Positions 1-9,998 of a DNA stretch of 64,000 bases are shown here, in pieces. This DNA comes from Phyllostachys edulis (Eukaryota > Streptophyta > Magnoliopsida > Poales > Poaceae): contig CM070568.1 in NCBI GenBank assembly GCA_036346405.1, positions 36,676,820 to 36,740,819 on the forward strand, read 5' to 3'. Below the pieces are notes generated by a model. That model ran no database searches. It was not told the origin of the DNA and saw only the letters and a program-made list of their open reading frames with translations. How positions within the stretch are numbered: position 1 is the first letter of the stretch; each line of letters begins with the position of its first letter. A program made the translations under genes and the position numbers.

Positions 1-395
1 TGACTAGGCTGCTAAAAATAACAATAAAATTCTAAAAATCCTGAAAATTTTTGTGGGTGTTCCCAGGTTCAACTAGGACTTAGGAAAATTTATTTTGTCT
101 ATTGTTCGTATTCCATTTTTCTAAAATAAAATCACTTTTAAACAGCCTTAGCAACTAAACTAGGATTTTAGTGAGGTCAAAATAACTTCTAAAAAAATTT
201 GTGAAAAATTATATTAATTCAAGATAAATAATCTAATATTTTACAAATTTATTTCCAGAAGCTTTTAGACACACATTTTTCTGAAATAAAAAAAGAAACT
301 TAAATTCAAGGTAAACTTATGAGTTTAAACAAAAGTTTTTGAAAGGCTCATACTTTTATACATTTGAAACACAAACCATTGTTTAGGATGTTACA
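1..395 (-). mobile_element. Terminal part of a long LTR, cut by the window edge
   Basis: AT-rich non-coding DNA that ends in GGATGTTACA. Read on the minus strand it begins TGTAACATCC, the same start as the LTRs ending at 18587 and 47122. The left part lies outside the window, so length and target duplication cannot be judged. The base after the boundary is the start of ordinary flank (GACAT). The family call rests only on the shared terminus and composition. Confidence 0.5.
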
Positions 396-800
396 GACAT
401 GGACTTGGACATGCATGGCTGTGCACGTGATGGTTAATTTGTTAATTGGTTGATGCTGATTGTTGATTTGCACAGATGGTTAATTGCTTGCATTGGTTGA
501 TGTTGATTGCTGATTTAGTACGTGTTCTGCTAATTGTTGATTGCATAGATTAATGGAAATCACTAATCACTGATTGTTCTGCTGTGGTTGTTCTAGTTTG
601 GAATGCCTTCTGCTGTGATTGTTCTGCTGTGGAATGTAAAAGAAGAGGACTCAGCAAACTTCAGTACATGTGACGGAATAATTGGCCTCTTTACATCTTC
701 TAGAAACAAATTAGTTGAACTGAACACTAATAGATGGCAGAAACTTGCTCTGGTTGCCTAATTTGTTTATGTTTTGTGACGCCGAAGCCAAACCCAGACC
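396..800. other. Gene-less flank with short degenerate repeats
   Basis: No ORF or splice pattern is supported. Between about 430 and 560 a degenerate TTGATGCTGATTGTTGATT-like motif recurs several times. This is the DNA into which the hAT element at 809 inserted; its continuation resumes at 5019. Confidence 0.5.
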
Positions 801-808
801 CATGTGCC

Positions 809-3800
809 CATGGTTATTAAGGCGGTAAGGTTAGACGAGGCGACGCACCCCCCTCACACCTTTTAAGCGGTAAGGCGCCAGGCGAGGCGACGTCTTACCC
901 ACATCCTAAGGCGCTACGGCAACAAATAAAATGAGCATTTTAGCAGCACATGTACCTTGTTGTTGCCAATTCTTAAACTCATGTTGCACCCATCCCTCCT
1001 TTCCAATTGCTCTTCTCCCATGTAGCATCATCCCCCTTGCAAGTTTCAACATATAGATTGTTATAAATATAATAAATACAAATTGTATTCCAATTAATTG
1101 ATTAAATACGGATTGAGTGATATAGTTTGTTGACAATTTCTCCTCTCTTCTCTTCTCCCAAGCAACAATGTACATAAATAATAAGCAACATAAGACCACA
1201 AGAACAATTAAGTGAATTCGAGAATTAAATATGAGCAACATAACAAATTAACAAGCACGACATAAGCAACATAAGTCCACACAAATAACATAGGTGATAA
1301 GTCCACAAACTTATAGTAGTCTAATGGCATAATAGTAGTGCACAATACAAAAGTAACATAGTCCAACTCTCTCATCTTTCAATATCCATCGTCGAACTCA
1401 TTAGGGTTGCTAGTAGAATCCAAGTTTTCTCCACCATCTTCGGTAGCATTGGGAGCTTCGTCACAATCGCTCACATTCGCATCATCGTGTGGATCTTCCT
1501 CCTCCTCATCTTCTTCATTGCCCGAATCCGAGTCTTACCCTTGCTCATCTAAGCCATCTTCTTCAACCACCAATGTTGTAGATCATGCACGCCTTTGGTA
1601 GGCCGTAGGCTCACCAGGAGTATACATATTAGCTTGCCTTGGAAGATTGCGACCTCGAAGCGAGCGTGATGTGCCATTGATTTCATCAACATCATCCCAT
1701 GTAAGGTCACACTCACGACCACCTTGAGGTGGTACAACCAATGAGTCAGTCCATTCATTGTTTCAATCAAAATCCTCAATGACCAAAAGGTCATAATTTT
1801 TGCTCGCTTTCTCCTGCCTCATTTGAAACCTTGTTTTCATCTTCTAGTTGTATGCAACAAAGACCAAATCATTCAATCTCTTGTGTAGTAACCAGTTCCT
1901 TTTTATTTGTATGCATTTACAAAAGCACAAATGGCAAGCGAAGTAAATAAAATGAATACATAACTTGCTGAAATTAATAAGCACATATAAGCTACAAATT
2001 GAGTAGATGAAAATAAACACAAAGAAGCTACAAATTGACTCACAAATTCAAAGGTACTCCAATTTCGCTCTGGCCGGATGATGAAGCACAAAGACTAACA
2101 ACACGCTTAGCAAACCTTTGTAGGTCAATGGCTCGCCCACCATATGAATGCCACCAATCAACTAGAATGGCAAATACACGCATATATTAGGAATTAGAAA
2201 TGAAATAAACATGCTGAAATTAATAACACTTACTAGGGCTCCTTGACTCTAAGTTTTGGATTGCCAATTTGTTTGAAAAGACATCTCCTCGTTGGTCCTC
2301 ATAATGCATGGCTTGTTTATCAATCTTGTATCGTTCTTGCAAACACATCATTGAAGCAACTCCTTAGCTCCCCAACATAGGTATCATCTCCACTCTTTTG
2401 GATGGCAAAGAATTTCCCTGAGTTCAAATAGAGTGCAGCCCCATACAATGGATAATACATTTGTTTTACCCAACGTCGCTCAATAATGTTAATGATCTTC
2501 TTGAGCAAACGTTGCTTGTTTTGGGTAGAGAAGCTAAGCTTGATCTTCTCCTTTGCATAAGCCATTAATTCTGCAACCTCTGGCATTACGGGCTTCTCAT
2601 CACCATCAACTACCCTAAGCACGACAAGAAGTGGAGCTGAAGCTCTAAGGCAATCTTTAATTGAATTCCATAACTCCTTAGAGAGCACAATGTCTCTCAT
2701 ATGCATGTCGGCCTCCGTCTTTGACAATTTGATCCAAGTCCATGATTCACTCATAAATAGACACTTCAAAACATTCTTGTGCTTGTGCATGCTCTTCAAA
2801 GTAAGGAAGACTGTGGCAAACCAAGTGGTTGCGGGTCTCACAAGATCCATCCCACCTGTCTTCTCCCTCATGGCACTAAGAAGCCTTCCATGCCTATAAA
2901 TGAATGTGGTGACACATCTGGCACGTGCAATAGGCTTATTAAATTCCTTCAACTTCGCAATGTCTTCCAACATAAGGTCCAAACAATGTGCAACACAAGG
3001 ACTCCAAAACAGTGTAGGAATCCTCTCCATTAGAAGCTTGCCTGCTGCCTTGTAGTTAGCACCATTATCAGTGACAACTTGAACAACCTTGTCTTTTCCA
3101 ATGGCCTCAATTCTCTCCTCTAGCAAATTAGCTATCATAGTTGCATCATGTTGTTCACTTGATGCATCAACGGACTCCAAGAAGAAAGTCCCCTCTGGGC
3201 TGTTGACAAGGAAGTTGATCAAGTGGCGTCCCCTCCTATCGGACCATTCATCTGACATAAGTGTGCAACCATATTGCTTCCACGCCCGCTCGTGCTCCTC
3301 CCTCAAAGTACTTGTCTCCTTGACACAATCCCGAAGCAATGGCTCTCCTAGCTCATGGAAACTAGGAGGCTTATACCCGAAACCGTACTGCACACTAACC
3401 TCACAAGCAATCTCAAATTGCCTTAAGTTTGCGACATTAAATGGTATGCCACACTCATAGAACCACAAGGCCCATTGCTTATTCACATAATGCCTACCAT
3501 CCTTGGTTCTTGTGTTGGCTTCCATGGTGCTTTGAAAAGATCAAGAACATCTTTGATCTACAACTTCTTCGGGTGTTCTTCGAAGCATACTAGCAACTGA
3601 CTTGGTCTCTTTTGCCTTGGCCTTGCTTGATGGTAGAACCTTGAATGAAAAGGCAGCACGCCTTCTTTTGGCTGCTGTCCCTAAACTTGGCTTCACAGTG
3701 GAGTCTTAGGACTCGATGCCATGTGCTACCACCTCCACATCTTGACCTCCCCCTTCATCCTCGTCATCTAGGAAGATTGGTCTACTCCTCTTGTTTTTTT

Positions 3801-5010
3801 TTCAAATAATCTCCCATCTCTTTCCTGATTTCTGTGGTAGTATTGGAACACATTCCCACATCTGAGTAGCCACCCGCAAGATGCTCCTTCAACCTTTTAA
3901 TCCCTCTTGAACTTGGGGTGTTACAAAGGATACACATCACCTTATCTCGGTTGCCTATTTTCGGCCAATAGCCATACTTCCATCCTGGATCATTTGACTT
4001 TGCCTTCCATTTTGGATTGGTCTTTGGATCATACATGGCCTCGGAGGATACAATACTTGCACTTGCACTTGCCATTTTTTTTGGCTACTGCATTACAGAG
4101 AAGTAAATCAATGATTCAATCAGTTAGCAAGTAGCACAGTAGCGGAGAGCTGGAGAGAGCATAAAGCAATCGGTTGCTGCTTCAATCATTTAGCACATAG
4201 TTCATTTAGTGAGAGAGAGAGAGCGGAGCCGGTGAGGTGACCCGGTCTTCTCCCCTCCCTCCCGGCGGACCCGGCCTTCTCCCCGCATCCCAGCCTCCCC
4301 CTCCCTCCTGGCGGACCCAGTCCTCTCCCCGCATCCCCGCATCCCAGCCTCCCTCTCCCTCCCGGCCTTCTCCCCACATCCCGGCATCACCGCCTCCCTT
4401 CCGTATGTCCGAGGGAGGCGGGGACGCCAGGATGCGGGGAGAAGGCCGAAAGGGAGGGGGAGTCCGGGTCGCCGTCGGGAGAAGGGAGGGAGGGGGAGTC
4501 CGGGCTACCACCGGGAGAAGGGAGGGAGGGGGAGGCCAAGAGGAGGGGAGAGCAAAGCAAAACAGAGGTACCGAGGGGAGAGGAGGGTATACCTTGCTGC
4601 CTTACTGGGTGACGGACGACGGGGAGAGGCGACGGCAGACAAACCTTGGCGAGATGGAGGCGACACCGGACAGGGGAGGGACAGACAGGCGAGATGGATG
4701 GGCCACCGCCATGCGGTTCCAGCTTCCAGGTGAGTCTTTCTTCGGCTCTTCGCCCTCTCCTCTTTCCCCCTTCTCTCTCTCTGGTTTAGTCGCTGCCTAG
4801 GGTTCTAGCTGCCTTTTAGTCGCACGCTCCTCCTCTGCAAGGCATCACCTTGAGCCTTCCCGACACCATAGCCCGCCTTGGAGACGCCTTACGGACACCT
4901 TAGTACTGAGGCAGACGCCATACGTGCGCACGGCAAGGCGAGCCGACGCCTTGACCCACGCCCACACCTTGTCGCCTAGGTGACACCATATGGACGCCTT
5001 AATAACCATG
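809..5010 (-). mobile_element. Full-length hAT transposon with exact TIRs and 8-bp TSD
   Basis: The ends are perfect 16-bp inverted repeats (CATGGTTATTAAGGCG at 809-824 and its complement at 4995-5010). They are flanked by identical 8-bp duplications CATGTGCC at 801-808 and 5011-5018, the size made by hAT transposases. Subterminal DNA at both ends is dense in short GGCG, AAGGCG and GGTAAGG motifs, which is typical of transposase-binding regions. The interior carries a hAT transposase gene on the minus strand (1379-4075). The right third (4230-4800) is a GC-rich block with low-complexity ORFs on both strands that I regard as non-coding. The 808-bp element at 15065-15872 has nearly the same ends. 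Confidence 0.93.
1379..4075 (-). pseudogene. hAT transposase (BED finger, DUF659, hAT C-terminal), disrupted
   Basis: The first segment, 4075-3782, encodes a BED-type zinc finger: CILC at 3921-3932 (plus strand), then a KEHL-type histidine. The reading then shifts at a poly-T run near 3790 and meets two in-frame stops (near 3710 and 3545). The core, 3525-2320, is a 401-residue stretch with DUF659/hAT features: SDEWSDRRGRHLINF, VTDNGANYKAAG and the following CVAHCLDLMLEDI. After a frameshift near 2330 come exon-like pieces at about 2330-2235 and 2145-2040 (a SSGxxRNWSTFEF motif of the hAT dimerisation region) and a last segment at about 1900-1379, rich in Asp and Glu, ending at a TGA. Intron boundaries are uncertain. 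At least three disruptions make this copy unlikely to produce active enzyme. Confidence 0.85.
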
Positions 5011-5197
5011 CATGTGCCTGAAATTAGTCAATTGACCATTAGTTCAACTGTGGTTCTTTCTGTTTTTTGTCAGTCTCAAAGTTCATAGAGTACAACATGA
5101 GGTCAATTGACCATTTTATAGCTGCATTTCTTGACAAACTCATATGGCATGTTGTGTCAAAACAATTCCTATCTCTACCTTTGTAGAGACAGTGGCA

Positions 5198-5261
5198 CCA
5201 TGACAATTCCGAATCATCAATACCTCAAACCATGACAATTCCGAATCATCAATACCTCAAA
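5198..5261. repeat. Tandem duplication, 2 x 32 bp
   Basis: Two head-to-tail identical copies, 5198-5229 and 5230-5261, each beginning CCATGACAATTCCG and ending CCTCAAA. They lie in gene-less flank (5019-5450) between the hAT element and the LINE. Nothing else is recognisable in that flank. Confidence 0.9.
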
Positions 5262-5449
5262 AGACACAATTCCATTCTTGAATGCTGCTGAATCCTATGC
5301 CTGGTTCTGATGCAACTCTAGTCTATTTTATATTGTTTGCTTGGTTCATATATTGGTTGAGTTGTGTGATTGGCATAAAACAGATACAACTACTTTTGAT
5401 GAGAATTTCCTGATGTTTGGTTCATTTCCTGATGCTTGGTTCATATATT

Positions 5450-7341
5450 GTTTGCCGCCACACATGAGTATGTTGTACCCATTTCGCACGGTCGCGGGCT
5501 ACGTCAGGGCGATCCATTGTCGCCCATGTTGTTCATCATCGCCATGGATGTTCTAAACAGCCTGCTCGTGGCGGCCGAATCTGCTTCCTTGCTCCATCCA
5601 GTCGGCGCCCCGCAAGGAATACCGCACCGGCTGTCCCTTTACGCTGACGACGCAACGGTCTTCCTCACCCTTAACCGCTTCGACCAGACGTCATCAAGCA
5701 GTGTTGCGGTTGTTGGCGAGGCCTCAGGCTTGCATACAAATCTCTCCAAGAGCTTTTGTTTGCCTATATAGTGCAGCACTGAAGAAGTGCAGCTCATCAC
5801 CAATGGTCTATCATGCGCAGTCTCAGACTTCCCCTGCAAATACCTTGGGCTCCCATTGTCCTTGAGAAGACCTTCCAGAGCAGATTTCCAGCCTTTAATC
5901 GACAAGGTTCAAAACCGCCTACAAGCTTGGCAAACAGGCTTGTTGTCCCCAGGCGGGCGGCTAGTGCTAGTCAGGTCGGTGTCGACTTCCATCCCAGTGT
6001 ATAGCTTCATGGCCCTTGATCCTCCTCTCGTGGTAATCAAAGAAATTGACAAAAGGAGGAGAGCTTTTCTATGGAAAGGTACGCAAAGCGTGGCGGGAGG
6101 GCACTGCCTAGTAGCTTGGTCGTCTGTTTGCCGACCCCTCCAGTACGGCAGATTAGGCATACACAATCTGCATGTCCTGGGTAAGGCTCTCCGCCTTCGT
6201 TGGCTTTGGCTGCAAAGGACCTGGCCGACAAGACCCTGGAAGGGCCTGCTGGCGAGAACTGGACGTGTTGAGGAGGAGATGTTCAATGCATCGCTTTTAG
6301 TGAAGCTCGGCAACGGTGTCAACACCCGGTTCTGGTCGGATTGCTAGCTCAATGGATGCAGCATTCCATCCCTTTTTCCGCGCCTGGCCAAGGCGATTCC
6401 CCCGCGTCTTCGTAAGACTAGATCGATCGCTCAAGCACTCCACAACGCCAATTGGATCTTGGACATTAGGGAGCCTGATGCTCGCTGCGTTGGCGAGATC
6501 CTTCATCTATGGGGAACATTGCAAAGTGTAAACCTTGACGAGGGTCAGCAAGACAGGATTATGTGGTGCTGGGAAGCCTTAGGGCACTACTCAGCCAGGT
6601 CGACATACAAGGCTTTCTTCTTGGGCTAGAGCAGGTTCCCTAGTGCGGAGGCTATCTAGCAGGCGCGAGCCCCCCTCAAATGCAAATTTTTCGTGTGGTT
6701 AGCAGTCCATCGTTGTTGCTGGACGGCAGACCGCCTTCAGCGTCGCGGACTTCAAAACCACGGTGCTTGTGTTTTCTGTGGTCACTCCCAAGAGACCATA
6801 GACCACCTTCTTGTTGGATGCGCTATAACTTCTCAGGTCTGGGCGCACTTCCTTGCGCGCTTGGGGTTGTCGGGTGCTGTCCCAGTGGGGCAACCCTCGT
6901 TCCAAGACCATTGGATTTATGTGAGGGGGTCCCTATCTCCACAAGCTAGGAAGGATCTGGACTCTTATGTCATTTTAATCTCTTGGATGCTTTGGAAGGA
7001 ACGGAACAACAGAATATTCAATAGCGAGGCGAGTCCCCTGCATCTTCTGATACAATGGGTCCATGAGGAGCTTCTGCATTGGCACATGGCAGAAGCTAGC
7101 GGTCGGGAGGCGCAATATACCAGGAGCACTTCTCCTTAGAACCGTGTGGTTGCAGTTGTTTCCCTTTTCTTTTCCTTTTTCTCCTTTTGTCCTTTCTTAT
7201 AGTTTTATAGTTCTATAGTTTTTGTTTCATTCAGGCTTCCATTAAAACTAGGTCTACTGAGACCTTTTCTTTGTAGCCCCACCCTTCTTCTTCTTTAATG
7301 AAATAACATGCAAGGCTTTTGCGCGTTCTTGAAAAAAAAAA
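5450..7341 (+). mobile_element. 5'-truncated LINE (non-LTR retrotransposon)
   Basis: The block carries the second half of a plant LINE ORF2 and ends in a 3' UTR with an AATGAAAT-type signal near 7298 and a pure A tract at 7332-7341. The first recognisable protein motif is HGRGLRQGDPLSP just after 5480, so the endonuclease and the N-terminal half of the reverse transcriptase are missing. That is usual for truncated reverse transcription. The exact 5' end is not visible and I found no convincing target-site duplication. Confidence 0.85.
5455..7139 (+). pseudogene. LINE ORF2 remnant: reverse transcriptase plus zf-RVT
   Basis: Pieces in shifting frames cover the C-terminal part of LINE ORF2. At 5480-5770 is the RT region with GLRQGDPLSPMLF and the catalytic LYADDATVF box (YADD). 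At 5787-6347 is the thumb and connection region, with CKYLGLPLS and the GGRLVLVRSV motif common in plant LINEs. At 6693-7139 is the zinc-binding zf-RVT domain (CVFCGH, then ETIDHLLVGC, then WMLWKERNNRIFN), which ends at a TAG. In-frame stops near 5770 and 6346, and frame changes at 6350-6690, show it is dead. No functional product is expected. Confidence 0.88.
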
Positions 7342-9998
7342 TTGATAGAATTATGCTGCTGTGCTAGGAGTCTGATGGTTTATTTCTATTTTTCAAACCT
7401 CACTAGATTTCTCTTGGCTTGTTTGATTTGATTAAGAACTTACGCAGAATTAATTATAACCAGTGATTAATGCTTGTTGAGTTGTATAAGTTCTTAGTCT
7501 TACCCTTTAGTGTCATAACGCATAAGATGTTTCATTTGGATAAGATTGTCTAGTGGTGTCACTAAATAAAATCCTTCAAGTAGCTTACACTAGCTTAAAA
7601 AAAACAATCATGTCATTGTACAATCTTTTCTTGTTTGTTAAAAATTCTTCTTGATTTTGTACACTTGCTATTGTTGCTGATTATTCATGATACATGTCTT
7701 TAGATTGCATCTGAGGGTCTCAGGCACTGAGTTTTTGAGGTTTCCTTGGTTGACCTTCAAGGCGATGAGGACCAAGCTTACAGAAAGATCATACTTCGTG
7801 CAGAGGATGTACAAGGAAAGAATGTTTTTGTAATAGTTGTAGAAGGTGAATTGAGCGAGCTACCCTTGGATGCTTTTTCTTTTTATTTCGTTGTTGTCAT
7901 TTGATGTAGTGGTTTTTGGATCTAGAATAGTAGTTTTGATTAGTAAAGATGAGGGGAATTATGAATGACATCTCTTGCCTCGTTGCCTCTCTTATGGACT
8001 TTTGTTATAATACTCATTGAATTTTTTTAGAGAAGATACTTATTGAATTAGAACCTTTGTTAGGAACTTTGTATGTTTATGTATATTTTGTTTAATTTTT
8101 TTCAACTAAATTTTTTGAATGTGGGCGAAAAAGGTAGCACAATAGGGCATAACATGGCAAAAAAATTTAAAAAATAAAAACACAACACTGCTAAAATCAA
8201 TTTATTAAACTTTTATAAGTTAAGCAATAAGAAAAAAAATTATAAGTCTTAAAATAAGGATAGTGCAGTCTTTTTACAATGATTCTTCTTATTTTTAAAA
8301 CTAGAGTCAATTTTCTAACTAATACATCCTTATACTGCTCTAACTTCTTATAGAAGTGAATCTAAGAGTGAAGCAAGGGTTAGAGCTACAAAAAAAATGG
8401 AGCAGAAGCCGAACCAAACAGCCACTTCCTCTTCATCTTCCTCTCGCTGTCGCCGTCGGTGGCGCTTCTGCTTCTGCTCTCAGGGGCGAATCCACTAGGG
8501 GGGCTTCGTCAGGTTGAAGCCCACCCTCCGGCGGCCGGAGTCCCCCCCTCCCCCGGTGGCTTGGTCGGCCGGTCCAACCTTGAACCTTCATCTTGCAGCT
8601 CCCGGCTGCACAAAACAAACAAGAAGAAGAAAAGCAGTCAAGCACAAGCAGAGCAACGGAAATGGAACAAAAGAGTGTGGGCCTTACCCTTGCCGAAGCC
8701 CAGGCCCAACTCACAGTCTCACATCCACCGGTCGGTCCACACGGGCACACGGCAGTCCCCAATCGGCCAATCCCCATTTAATTCCCTCGTTCCACGTTCA
8801 ATCGAGCGAGGCGATTGAGGAGGCTGGGCAAGCCACCATGATCCGAAGTCGCCGCCACCCGATGGCTGGACTCACGGAGCCGGAGGAGGCCGAGGAGGAG
8901 GCTGTCGGGGCGTCCGCGGCCGTGAGCCGAGAGCAAGGAGCCGGAGGAGAGGCCGGAGGAGCCGAGGCGCCGAGGCGGATCTGGTGGCCGGGCAGAGGCA
9001 GGGGCCAGCGCACTGGTGCCGGGTGGGGATCACGGACAGAGGCCGCCGGAGGCGGATCTGGATCTGGCTGGCGGGCGCGGACCGAGGCAAGGAGTTTAGG
9101 GCTGCAGGGCTAAGGGCAAACGCAGCACACAAAGTGGTGGCCCGTGGCCGTAGTGGGGAGGAGGGGAGCCGGATCTGGCCGCCACGGGCGCCTGCCGAGG
9201 TAAGGAGCCATGGGTGGTCAGGGGGGGAACGATTTGGGGGATTGGGAGGAGGCAGGAAGAAACTCGAGAAAATGAGACTGAACCGGGAGAAGTTTGATAT
9301 AGCGGCGTCTTTGAAAGTGAGGACCAAGAACCTATCTTTGGTAATAGGTAAATACACTTGCTGCTCAATTTTTAATTTGTTAGTAAGTTTGATATAGTAT
9401 TAGTATGGTATATACTCAATTAGTCATTAATTTATAGGTTTGTAATAATGGAGAAACGAACTTTGCATAATTATTTTGCAGAATGAATTTGCCTCATGAA
9501 AATCGTGATTCAAGCTGGCGCTTTAGTGGTATGATTCTTTTATTTTTAATGTTTATGATCGTTTAAGTATAATTTGCTATTGTGTCACAATTTTTTCTAA
9601 TTTTGATGTACAGGTTGTTACTTACTGGAATCATATTTACATGTTTTGGAGGATGCATTTTTTATTAGCGAGGTACTTTTATTGTATTTCTTTTTTTTGT
9701 TATGCTTTTATTCATGTATGAAACTATAAATTTGATTGCATAAAAATATAAAACTATATTTGTTTAGTCATTTAAGACTTTGAGCGGTTGAGCTCACTCT
9801 TATTTTTTATCCTAATTCGCCAATGCCTGCTCTTGCTCCCCTATAGTAGGTTGGACCGTTGGAGTGGACAACCATCCATCCGAACTGACTCCTCCGCTTG
9901 GAATTTCGCTGCTCTGGTTTTCTCGGCGAGGGTTTCTCTTCGCCGCGAGGCAATCCAGCCCAAATTCCTTTGCTGTGGCAAGAAATCCGGCGGCGGCG
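7342..9998. other. Intergenic stretch upstream of CSTF77
   Basis: AT-rich DNA holds the RPS3A exon fossil (7704-7829). A GC-rich block at 8430-9260 has overlapping low-complexity ORFs on both strands (up to 199 codons) with no recognisable domain. The sequence CAGGGGCGAATCCACTAG at 8480 resembles the start of some plant hAT elements, but no matching right end was found. From about 9780 the DNA is the promoter and leader of CSTF77; there is no clear TATA box, only a weak CTATAG near 9841. A GC-rich leader runs directly into the start codon at 9999. Confidence 0.5.
7704..7829 (+). pseudogene. RPS3A: Fossil exon of 40S ribosomal protein S3a (eS1)
   Basis: The translation starts IASEGLRH, meets a TGA where the family has a basic residue, then continues VFEVSLVDLQGDEDQAYRK and LRAEDVQGKNV. 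This matches the highly conserved internal segment of eukaryotic S3a. A TTTAG splice acceptor directly precedes it at 7699-7703, so this is a genomic exon with its intron edge and not a processed copy. One conserved Arg is replaced by Ile just after the YRK. I found no other S3a exon nearby. It is probably a leftover of a broken gene copy or a captured fragment. Confidence 0.85.

Noticed and set aside
4186..4800. 187-codon plus-strand ORF in the hAT element
   Set aside because: It lies in a Pro/Arg/Gly-rich repeat-like block between the transposase gene and the TIR. It has competing ORFs in other frames and no domain.
5396..5410. TTGATGAGAATTT as the 5' target duplication of the LINE (compare TTGATAGAATTA after the A tract)
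   Set aside because: Similarity needs a gap and would put the LINE start in sequence that does not look like LINE, so it is not reliable.
8480..8500. CAGGGGCGAATCCACTAG as the start of a hAT element
   Set aside because: Similar to some plant hAT ends, but no inverted partner or 8-bp duplication could be found before CSTF77.
8430..9400. Several overlapping ORFs of 100-199 codons on both strands
   Set aside because: They overlap in opposite frames in a GC-rich block and show no domain or conserved motif. Start codons and composition are unconvincing, so they were left as intergenic.
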